DNA of 64,000 nucleotides, taken from positions 1 to 64,000 of the forward strand of contig JASMAS010000059.1 in assembly GCA_030754235.1 (NCBI GenBank). The letters run 5' to 3'. Within the stretch, counting starts at the first letter, position 1. Each line of letters starts with the position of its first letter. Of this stretch, positions 19,682 through 27,892 are shown one piece after another. The notes beneath the pieces are model-generated. The model was not told the DNA's origin and did no database searches. It was given only the letters and a program-made list of their open reading frames with translations. This DNA is from Litorilituus sp. GTDB lineage: Bacteria; Pseudomonadota; Gammaproteobacteria; Enterobacterales; Alteromonadaceae. Made by a program: the position numbers and the translations under genes.

Positions 19682-19808
19682 GCAAATAACCTTTTAAATT
19701 TTCAATTAAATAATAATGCCTAGTTTACTGGTCGACCTAAAAAATTAATAAGCCTAAACAGCCATAAAATATGCCATAATAGCCAAAATAATTAATTTAT
19801 TACTATTA

Positions 19809-20834
19809 TTGATGAACGCAAAACAAGAAAATACCTTAGCAGTAAGTTTAGTTATTTATCAGCATGTACTAGCGACAAGTCTATCTCTGCCATTAGAAAT
19901 GCTGTTCGCTGGAGAAGCTTTTGCACGCCGGTATGATAAATCAGCCATAAAATTAACGACTCAGTTGCTTGCTCAAAATAATCAAGAAGTCACCTCGCGT
20001 GCTGGTATAAGGTTTTTGCCTGATATCTCCTTAGATAACAGCCCTGATAAGATGACTGTGCCTAATATCATTTTATTGCCGAGTTTATGGCGAAACCCTA
20101 GACCGGTATTAAAAAAACATCCTATATTGATTCAGTGGTTAAAATATTGCTGGCAACAAGGCTCAACCATTATTGCCGTGGGCACAGGTGTTTGTTTTGT
20201 AGCTGAATCAGGTTTATTAGATGGGCACAGCGCCACCACACATTGGCATTATGTAGAACAATTTAAGCGTGATTATCCACAAGTTGAACTCAAGCCTGAT
20301 TTTTTTATAACCCAATCTGATCGCATATACTGTGCTGCCAGCTTAAATGCTTTAGCAGATATCATAGTTCACATTATTAGCCAAACATATGGGCGCGCCG
20401 CTGCGCAAAATGTTGAACGAAATTTTTCTCACGAAATAAGAAAACCCTATGAAGAACAACGTTATTTAGAAGGTGCTGTAGACAGGCATGCTGACGAACT
20501 CGTTGCTCAAATTCAATTTTGGCTACGGACTAACTTAAACAGTGAAATCAGTTTAACACAACTGGCAAAGCAGTTTGGTCTGAGCCAACGCTCATTTAGT
20601 CGACGCTTTAAGTCGGCAACAGGTAGAAGAGCAACAGAGTATTGGCAACAACTTCGTATAGAAGCCGCAAAAGACTTACTGGCATCGAGTAACTTATCAA
20701 TTCAAGAAATTGCATATCACGTTGGTTATCAAGATCAGGGGCATTTAACCCGTTTATTTAAACAAAAATTAGCCCTTACTCCAACAAATTATCGTGCTAT
20801 GGTGAGAAAAAAACTATTTAGCCAAGGCGAATAA
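19809..20834 (+). CDS. GlxA-like AraC family transcriptional regulator
   Basis: DJ-1/PfpI-like N-terminus plus AraC HTH 'LTQLAKQFGLSQRSFSRRFKSATGRRATEYWQQLRIEAAKDLL'. Confidence 0.9.
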   Translation: MMNAKQENTLAVSLVIYQHVLATSLSLPLEMLFAGEAFARRYDKSAIKLTTQLLAQNNQEVTSRAGIRFLPDISLDNSPDKMTVPNIILLPSLWRNPRPVLKKHPILIQWLKYCWQQGSTIIAVGTGVCFVAESGLLDGHSATTHWHYVEQFKRDYPQVELKPDFFITQSDRIYCAASLNALADIIVHIISQTYGRAAAQNVERNFSHEIRKPYEEQRYLEGAVDRHADELVAQIQFWLRTNLNSEISLTQLAKQFGLSQRSFSRRFKSATGRRATEYWQQLRIEAAKDLLASSNLSIQEIAYHVGYQDQGHLTRLFKQKLALTPTNYRAMVRKKLFSQGE

Positions 20835-20916
20835 CGGTTAATAATAGCTAATACTTGTCAGACTAGTTAAGCTTAGGCAAAATAACCCTGTCCCTATTAA
20901 ATTATCAGAGAATATA

Positions 20917-21561
20917 ATGCGCGAACAACTATCTACCGCTCTATCCATTGCACAAACACAAATTAAACAAATGTTAACCATGCAAGATGCCATGAACAGC
21001 CGAGTCAGTGAAACTTGGCGTGACAATGGTTACGAATGGTACCGTGCGATTTGGGTAGAATGTGCAGAAATGTTAGATCACCACGGTTGGAAATGGTGGA
21101 AGCATCAAGAAATTGACGTTGCTCAAGTTCAACTTGAATTAGTTGATATTTTCCATTTTGGTTTAAGCTTACGATTAATGACAGGCGACAGTGTTGAATA
21201 TATTTCAAGTCAACTTGCTAAAGAGTTACACCAAGGTACAGCAGAAGATGACTTTAAAATTGCGTTGGAGAACCTAGCATCGAGTGCTGTTACTCATAAA
21301 GCCTTTAATGCTAAAGCATTAGCAGACTGTATGTCATTAATGAATATGGATTTAGATGAGTTATTCCGTCAATATGTGGGTAAAAACACCTTAAATTTTT
21401 TCCGCCAAGATCATGGTTATAAAGAAGGAAGTTATATTAAAATTTGGCACGGTGAAGAAGATAATGAAGTATTAGCAAATTTAGTCAACACCCTTGATGC
21501 GAGTGCCGATGACTTCCAGCAACAACTTTATACAGCCCTAGAAGCCAAGTATCCAAACTAA
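20917..21561 (+). CDS. Dimeric dUTP diphosphatase
   Basis: 'WYRAIWVECAEMLDHHGWKWWKHQEIDVAQVQLELVDIFHF' all-alpha NTP pyrophosphohydrolase motif. Confidence 0.85.
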   Translation: MREQLSTALSIAQTQIKQMLTMQDAMNSRVSETWRDNGYEWYRAIWVECAEMLDHHGWKWWKHQEIDVAQVQLELVDIFHFGLSLRLMTGDSVEYISSQLAKELHQGTAEDDFKIALENLASSAVTHKAFNAKALADCMSLMNMDLDELFRQYVGKNTLNFFRQDHGYKEGSYIKIWHGEEDNEVLANLVNTLDASADDFQQQLYTALEAKYPN

Positions 21562-21572
21562 CAGCCATAAAA

Positions 21573-21620
21573 ATTGCGAGTAATTAATCGCTAGTCATTC
21601 TAGCCTTAATACTCGCAACT
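21573..21620 (+). terminator. Hairpin downstream of dUTPase
   Basis: ttgcgagtaatta ... taatactcgcaa arms followed by ctattttc. Confidence 0.4.
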
Positions 21621-21703
21621 ATTTTCTTTGGCACAAATTCTGCTTGTTCATTTAAAAGTGATCGTTTTGCTCTAATCAATCGGCAAAGCGTCAAGAATTT
21701 GAA

Positions 21704-22369
21704 TTGCTGGAGATTTTTATGGAACTTATTTTATTTGCGTTAATCACCCTAATTGTTATCGTTGGTGTACTTGCTAGCCGTTTAAATGACAACAGCTTCC
21801 CTTTTCCTTTTGATAGCAAATCTTCGGTATTTACTCCGGCAGAAAAAAACTTTCAAAACTTATTAGAGCAAGCAATGGGACACAAATACCGTATCATTAA
21901 TCGTGTCAAACTTGCCGATATTGTCACCATTCGTCATGGCGTCTCTAATAGAGCGAGTCACAGCGCTGCAACTAATGCTGAAGGTAAGTATTTAGATTTT
22001 ATTATTTGTGAACGCAGCTCAATGAAATTAATGGGAGCAATTGATCTCGTTGATACTAAAGGGAGAGGCTATAAAATAAAAAAAGATTGGTTTGTTAGCG
22101 GCGCGCTTGAAGCAGCAAGTATTCCACACCTGAGAATTAAGGTTAAAGCCAATTACACTTTAGATGAAATTCGTGCCTGTATTAATGCTAGATTATTAGG
22201 CAATCGTTCACCTTTACCTAAAGTAAAAGGAAAAGTCATTCCTGCCCCGCTAGTTAAAGCTAGACCAAAAAACAGTGGAGCATTAAGCCCAGCCGCTGCA
22301 CAAGCTGAACTTAACCCACAATTAGCCGGACAGTTACCTAGAAAACAAGTAGCAGCACTTCCTCACTAA
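21704..22369 (+). CDS. DUF2726 family protein
   Basis: 'FTPAEKNFQNLLEQAMGHKYRIINRVKLADIV...KYLDFIICERSSMKLMGAIDL'. Confidence 0.8.
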   Translation: MLEIFMELILFALITLIVIVGVLASRLNDNSFPFPFDSKSSVFTPAEKNFQNLLEQAMGHKYRIINRVKLADIVTIRHGVSNRASHSAATNAEGKYLDFIICERSSMKLMGAIDLVDTKGRGYKIKKDWFVSGALEAASIPHLRIKVKANYTLDEIRACINARLLGNRSPLPKVKGKVIPAPLVKARPKNSGALSPAAAQAELNPQLAGQLPRKQVAALPH

Positions 22370-22391
22370 CTCAGTTTTTTACACTTGAACA

Positions 22392-22424
22392 GGATATTAC
22401 TCTTAATTTGAGCAATATCCTTTC
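22392..22424 (+). terminator. Rho-independent-like terminator
   Basis: aggatattactcttaatttgagcaatatccttt hairpin. Confidence 0.5.
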
Positions 22425-22489
22425 TTGTTTTGTTACCCTTAGCCTTTCGGGCTATAATCTCCTTCATTCAACTATTGTAAGAGAACAAA

Positions 22490-23200
22490 ATGAAAGCAGG
22501 TATTATTGGCGCAATGGAGCCAGAAGTTGCGATTTTAAAAGCAAAATTAAGCAATCCACAAACATGTACCTTTGCAGGTTATACCTTTTATCAAGGCCAA
22601 ATAGCAGGTAATGACGTTGTTATTGTGCAATCAGGTATTGGTAAGGTTGCAGCCGCTTTAGCAACGGCAATATTGATTGATAAATTTCAACCTGATTATG
22701 TTGTTAATACTGGTTCTGCCGGTGGTTTTGATACCAAACTTAAAGTAGGCGACATAGTTGTTAGCGCAGAAGTGCGTTATCACGACGTTGATGTAACCGC
22801 TTTTGGTTATGAAATAGGTCAATTGCCCGCAAATCCTGCAGCATATATACCTGATCAAACCTTAGTTGAGGCTGCAAAAGAAGGCATCAACTCACTTGAA
22901 AATATTCAGGCAATGATAGGTTTGATCACCACAGGTGACACCTTTATGACTAAAGAAGAAGATATTGCTAAAGCACGCACTAACTTCCCTACAATGGCTG
23001 CGGTAGAAATGGAAGGTGCTGCAATTGCGCACACCTGTCATCAATTTAATGTCCCGTTTGTCATTATTCGCTCGTTATCTGATATTGCCGGTAAAGAGTC
23101 ACCAACATCTTTTGATGAGTATTTAGAAACGGCTTCTGTTAATTCATCACAGTTAGTTGTTAATATGCTAAATGCTCTGAAAAGCAAAACCCTTAGCTAA
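22490..23200 (+). CDS. mtnN: 5'-methylthioadenosine/S-adenosylhomocysteine nucleosidase
   Basis: MKAGIIGAMEPEVAILK...VVNTGSAGGFD...AVEMEGAAIAHTC. Confidence 0.97.
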   Translation: MKAGIIGAMEPEVAILKAKLSNPQTCTFAGYTFYQGQIAGNDVVIVQSGIGKVAAALATAILIDKFQPDYVVNTGSAGGFDTKLKVGDIVVSAEVRYHDVDVTAFGYEIGQLPANPAAYIPDQTLVEAAKEGINSLENIQAMIGLITTGDTFMTKEEDIAKARTNFPTMAAVEMEGAAIAHTCHQFNVPFVIIRSLSDIAGKESPTSFDEYLETASVNSSQLVVNMLNALKSKTLS

Positions 23201-23222
23201 AGATTATTTAAAAAAACATCCA

Positions 23223-24206
23223 ATGACTGATCTTTCATCACTTTCTTTTTTTAGCTATCAACTAGTGTTATTACTTGCCGTAATAATCAGTAAATGCGTG
23301 ATCAGTCATTTTACTCACCACGAGCCTTTACGTTTTTTTCAGTTTTATTGTCAAATACTCAGTAATAAAGTCAACAAAGAAGAAAATAGCGCAAAACAAC
23401 AAACTATTGCCGGACTTATAGCCATTTTAATCACTTTAGTTCCCATTCTTGTTATATTATGGTTATTTGAATCTTTTATTGTGGTAGATTTTTTATGGCA
23501 GTTTTTTTTACTTTACCTTGCCATTGGCTCTTTTGGCTTATCTGGTCTTAACAAAAGTATTGCACAGGCAATGGTTGCTAAGCAAAACTACCTTGCTAAA
23601 CAAACCCTCAAGCCTATGGTATTAAGAGAAACAGAAACTTTATCTAACCTAGGTTTAAGTAAGACTGCCATTGAAATGAAACTACTGCGCACCTTGCAAC
23701 TAGGTTATGCCGTTGCAGTGATCTTTGTTATTGCCGGCCCTTTAGTTTCGTTGACTTTTAGACTGCTATTAGAAATGCATTATTGCTGGAATAGCAAATT
23801 AGAAAAGTATCATAATTTTGGACAATACAGCACCAAGCTAGTGAGGCTACTACAATGGTTTCCGGTGAGAATATTTTCTTTACTGCTGCTCTTTAGCTGC
23901 ATTGGACAAAACTTTTGGTTATTTTGGCGCTTAAGTAGACAACACTTTTTTCAATTAAATAATAATATTGCGCTGTTATTGCTTGCGCTAAGCTTAGAAG
24001 TAAGGCTTGGTGGCGTAGCCATATATAAAGCGACTGACGGATCACATAAAAAACTGCGTAAAGTCAGTTTTAATGATTTAGCAAGACAACCTCAAGTTAC
24101 CGATATTATTCACGCTAATAATAAAATCAATTACTTGGTATGCTTTAGTATACTACTGATGACTTTATCAGCCTCAGCTATTGAATTAGTTATTGCTAAT
24201 ATATAG
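23223..24206 (+). CDS. CobD/CbiB-family cobalamin biosynthesis membrane protein
   Basis: Multi-TM; 'DGSHKKLRKVSFNDLARQPQ' and overall layout resemble CobD/CbiB. Confidence 0.6.
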   Translation: MTDLSSLSFFSYQLVLLLAVIISKCVISHFTHHEPLRFFQFYCQILSNKVNKEENSAKQQTIAGLIAILITLVPILVILWLFESFIVVDFLWQFFLLYLAIGSFGLSGLNKSIAQAMVAKQNYLAKQTLKPMVLRETETLSNLGLSKTAIEMKLLRTLQLGYAVAVIFVIAGPLVSLTFRLLLEMHYCWNSKLEKYHNFGQYSTKLVRLLQWFPVRIFSLLLLFSCIGQNFWLFWRLSRQHFFQLNNNIALLLLALSLEVRLGGVAIYKATDGSHKKLRKVSFNDLARQPQVTDIIHANNKINYLVCFSILLMTLSASAIELVIANI

Positions 24207-24422
24207 TAAACTGCCCTAGTTTTATTCCATAATTTAGCGCATTAATAAATTATTCAGCTTAGCGTGACATTAGCGAGCTTAGAACAAACAAAATGACTTA
24301 AATACAGTTATTCTATATTTCATTAATGTTGAGCGGTTATTCGTTCGCTAATGAAGTCCCAAAGGGCGAGTTTAAAATGCTTACATGCTTTCTTATTGAT
24401 TTTGACAAGGACACTACATGGG

Positions 24423-24459
24423 TGTAGCTTATTAGAGAATGCCGGAGTATATTCTCCTG
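24423..24459. repeat. Dispersed intergenic repeat, copy B
   Basis: tgtagcttattagagaatgccggagtatattctcctg, 32/37 identical to copy A. Confidence 0.5.
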
Positions 24460-24521
24460 ACTAACTATTCCCTTTAATCAATGCCTTGCCTTTAAACCTT
24501 TTAATTCTCGCTAAGTGATCA

Positions 24522-24944
24522 ATGAATGTACTTGATATTACCATGATAAAAATAAGCACGCTTTTTACTCTGTTATGTAGTTTGGTTGCCTTGGCAGCTT
24601 TAGCAAGTGAAACACCTGAGATTTCGCAGCAGGACTTACTTGCTTCCCTTAATAAAGCAACACCTAAGCTGATAATACTTGATGTTCGCTCTGCACAAGA
24701 ATTTAACAACGGCCATATTGCTGGCGCAGTAAATATTAGCCATGAAAATATTACCATAAATTTAAAGCAGCTAGCTCAATATAAAAAGAAAACAGTGGTT
24801 GTATACTGTCGTTCAGGTCGTCGTGCAGGTATTGCTGAAAGCATTTTAGCCCGAAATGGCTTTACAGATTTACGTCATTTAACTGGCGATATGAATGGAT
24901 GGGTCGCAGCAAAACTACCTGTAAGTAAAGAACAAGCGAAATAG
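24522..24944 (+). CDS. Rhodanese-like domain protein with signal peptide
   Basis: 'LIILDVRSAQEFNNGHIAGAVNISH...VVYCRSGRRAGIA'. Confidence 0.92.
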   Translation: MNVLDITMIKISTLFTLLCSLVALAALASETPEISQQDLLASLNKATPKLIILDVRSAQEFNNGHIAGAVNISHENITINLKQLAQYKKKTVVVYCRSGRRAGIAESILARNGFTDLRHLTGDMNGWVAAKLPVSKEQAK

Positions 24945-24955
24945 TTTCTGTGTCA

Positions 24956-25624
24956 TTAATTGGATTGGTGTTGTTCGAAAATACGGCTCATATCTTGATA
25001 AGCCTTCTCGTACCAACCATCTTTAATGGTAACTGGTGGTAAGGCCTCAATGTCTATCACACCGCTTTTCGCGGTTTTAGTGGACTCATCATAAACACAG
25101 AGAATATTTTTAATCACGATCGGTTGAGCCTTAAGCTGAAGCTTTTCAACAATCAGCTTAGTGCCACCTTCAAAGGGCTCTATCTTGCCTGACTGTGAAC
25201 GTGTTCCTTCAGGAAAAATAACAACTTTTTTGCCTTTACACGCTTTAATATCTTTCAATAATTGAATAATAGCACGACGATCCTTTTGATCTACCGTAAT
25301 ATGTCCAACCCTATCAACAATATACGAGACTGGCCATTTATCCATAATGCCTGTCCTGCCAACAAATCGAACATCGTTACCAATAATTTCTTCTAAAGAA
25401 AAAATATCAGCCATACTTTGATGGTTTGCAATAAGAATATCGGTATCAGCATCGATAGAGCCAATAAAATTCACTTTTGCTCCGGTACTTCTGACAATGC
25501 GAATACTAAAAAATCGTCTCAGACAATTAAAAATTCGTCCATGGGGAGTACATAGAGCCAAGGCTATATGTTCGAAAAAAATAGTTAAATAGGTAAGGTT
25601 TTTTTTAATGTAGAAAGATATCAT
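24956..25624 (-). CDS. 1-acyl-sn-glycerol-3-phosphate acyltransferase (PlsC-like)
   Basis: 'NHQSMADIF' (HX4D) and 'FPEGTRSQSGKIEPFEGG'. Confidence 0.93.
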   Translation of the reverse strand: MISFYIKKNLTYLTIFFEHIALALCTPHGRIFNCLRRFFSIRIVRSTGAKVNFIGSIDADTDILIANHQSMADIFSLEEIIGNDVRFVGRTGIMDKWPVSYIVDRVGHITVDQKDRRAIIQLLKDIKACKGKKVVIFPEGTRSQSGKIEPFEGGTKLIVEKLQLKAQPIVIKNILCVYDESTKTAKSGVIDIEALPPVTIKDGWYEKAYQDMSRIFEQHQSN

Positions 25625-25651
25625 GTGCTATTAATAAAATCAGAGAAACAA

Positions 25652-25975
25652 TTATGCCTCTACTCCCCAGCCGTCATTGTAACCTGAAAATTTATTGGCG
25701 AGTTGTTCAAAGTCAGCCTCTTGCTTCACGATAGCGTCATAGCTAGGTATCATTGTTATAATACAATCGAGATCCCAAACATTTGGCGTTTCATCGGGAT
25801 GCACGTTAATAATAGCTTGCGGTATATTTTTTTCAATAAAATCAGCCATAGCTTGTGCATCACTTTGTTGTTCAAACAAATGAAAAAAAACGACATCATG
25901 AGACACAGTCAAATCAATACCTGCGTGCTGCATTTCAGCTAACACTTGACCTGTTTCATCGCTAGGAAAACTCAT
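25652..25975 (-). CDS. rraB: Ribonuclease E inhibitor RraB-like protein
   Basis: 'FPSDETGQVLAEMQHAGIDLTVSHDVVFFHLFEQQSDAQAMADFI' ... 'WDLDCIITMIPSYDAIVKQEADFEQLA'. Confidence 0.8.
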   Translation of the reverse strand: MSFPSDETGQVLAEMQHAGIDLTVSHDVVFFHLFEQQSDAQAMADFIEKNIPQAIINVHPDETPNVWDLDCIITMIPSYDAIVKQEADFEQLANKFSGYNDGWGVEA

Positions 25976-26083
25976 ATATCTTCTCTGTTAACGCGTTTAA
26001 TTAATACAATGAGTATCAAATAAACAAAAATAAAAAGTGGCCGTATTATAAACACCGAAAATCAACTTGAATAGTGTTTATTC

Positions 26084-26560
26084 CTATAAGTTATCAAAAG
26101 GATAAATACATTGATTATTCACACATTGCACACTCGTATTTTTCGCTTGTGTGTTGCCATAATGACATTGCTGTTTTGATACTTGAGTTACTGCTTTATG
26201 CGCAGCAATTTTTAATAATATAGCAGCACCTTTACTATTTACTGAAACAAGGCAACCGAGCCTTTTATTACCTGTTTGCAGCAAAAAACATTGTTGAACA
26301 TTTTCACAATACTGGTTTTCTTTGATGATTTTTAACTGAGATAATTCTGACGATGTTAATATTTTAGTCTGCTCAAAGACGTGTTTCAGCTTATTCCTTT
26401 CATTGCTCTGCTGTGCCTTTTGCTCAAGCTGAGCTTTCATTTTGGTAGTTAAATCCGCATTTTCTTTTAACAAATACCCTAAAAATAGTAGTATTGTTAA
26501 AAACCCAGTTAACACAATCAGAGTGATGGTCAGCCATTTAAAAACAGCACGATACTCCAT
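26084..26560 (-). CDS. Hypothetical single-TM protein
   Basis: ORF abutting the next gene (shared base 26560); N-terminal TM. Confidence 0.6.
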   Translation of the reverse strand: MEYRAVFKWLTITLIVLTGFLTILLFLGYLLKENADLTTKMKAQLEQKAQQSNERNKLKHVFEQTKILTSSELSQLKIIKENQYCENVQQCFLLQTGNKRLGCLVSVNSKGAAILLKIAAHKAVTQVSKQQCHYGNTQAKNTSVQCVNNQCIYPFDNL

Positions 26561-27168
26561 CAGTCAGTTTGCTTTTGATTAGCTTGGGAGTGTGGGTATT
26601 GCGCTAACATTGTTGTTATCGCATGTTGAATTTTTTCATTACTTGTCGCGCTATTATCCTCATCTTTAATGGCCAATGGATAAACACTTCGCCAAACCGA
26701 GCGCTGCTTCTTAGGATCGACAATATCCAAAATCAAACTGCCTAAACGAGGTTCCTTGTATTTATCAGCGGTTTGCCATGCACTTGCCCGTAAACAATAA
26801 CTACAAAACCGAATTACCTGATTATAGTTTGTATATTCTTGCCTATTTCCATTGAGTAGATGATAGGTCACTATGACATCTGCTTGCGCTAAATTGGTAT
26901 AATTAAAGCTATGCTTAGCCATTACCATTTCTATGGCTATTTCTATAGCATTACGATGCGCATCTAATAAACTCTGACTATCAGTAAATGAAGAATTCCT
27001 TTCGTACAGGCTATATTTTTTTACTGCTGAAAAATTAAAACTTTGATGATATACAACACCAGCATTTTTAACTGAAGAGCAGGCAGTTAAAAAAAATAAA
27101 AACAGAACAATGGCAATAGATTTAGTCATAATGTTGCTGAAAATCTTACCCGATAATGAAAGAGACAA
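26560..27168 (-). CDS. DUF4136-like lipoprotein
   Basis: Lipobox 'LTACSS'; 'NYTNLAQADVIVTYHL'. Confidence 0.65.
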   Translation of the reverse strand: MSLSLSGKIFSNIMTKSIAIVLFLFFLTACSSVKNAGVVYHQSFNFSAVKKYSLYERNSSFTDSQSLLDAHRNAIEIAIEMVMAKHSFNYTNLAQADVIVTYHLLNGNRQEYTNYNQVIRFCSYCLRASAWQTADKYKEPRLGSLILDIVDPKKQRSVWRSVYPLAIKDEDNSATSNEKIQHAITTMLAQYPHSQANQKQTD

Positions 27169-27590
27169 TGACTAGGTTAGCAAGCAGTTTGTAGCAAGTC
27201 TATTCTAAGCAAGCGACATCATTAAAATAGCTGAATATTAAAAACAAAATATTTCAATATTTTCACTCCAATCCCCCCTTAACCAACCACCTTTGTTATT
27301 AACTTGCACAAAATACTCCCCGTAGTTAAGGGGCACCATGCTAACAGTGGAAAAAATGCACTGTACTTTTCTCTAAAGCGCGTTTGCTTATCGGTATCTG
27401 AGTAAGAAATAACACCAGCCACCAGTCACAACCAACCCACAAGTAACTGATATTACTAGTTTTCATACGCTTTTATAAGGATGGTTTTACTTGAAAATCA
27501 AATAAAAGTAAAAATGAGATGAAATAAAGACCTTGATTACAGCTTTTTACTGCTAAAAATAGCTGTAGGGTTTAACATCATTAACCGTCA

Positions 27591-27771
27591 CCATCATTGC
27601 TGGTATCCAGTATTTTTTGCAAGTCATCGTAGGCATTGACTACAACAGTTTTAGCTTTTACCTATTGAGTTGCAATAATGAAACAAAACAAAATGACAAA
27701 GCAATAGAAGAAGAGATAATGTATTTTTTCACAGGTATAAAGAAAAATTTATAACGGGATTTTAAAGTCAT
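27591..27771 (-). pseudogene. Possible frameshifted small secreted-peptide gene
   Basis: MTLKSRYKFFFIPVKKYIISSSIALSFCFVSLLQLNR* then, in the +1 frame, VKAKTVVVNAYDDLQKILDTSNDGDG*. Confidence 0.3.
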
Positions 27772-27821
27772 AACAGCATAAATTTACATGTATTACTTGG
27801 TTGATCTCACGTAAAAAAAAA

Positions 27822-27852
27822 GCGAACTCCATCGAAAAACGATGGTGTTCGC
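27822..27852 (-). terminator. Terminator downstream of M16 peptidase
   Basis: gcgaactccatcg-aaaaa-cgatggtgttcgc stem, followed on the minus strand by a T tract. Confidence 0.75.
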
Positions 27853-27892
27853 CATTATTTAGAGGCTGTGTAAGACGTTTTTATATTTTATA

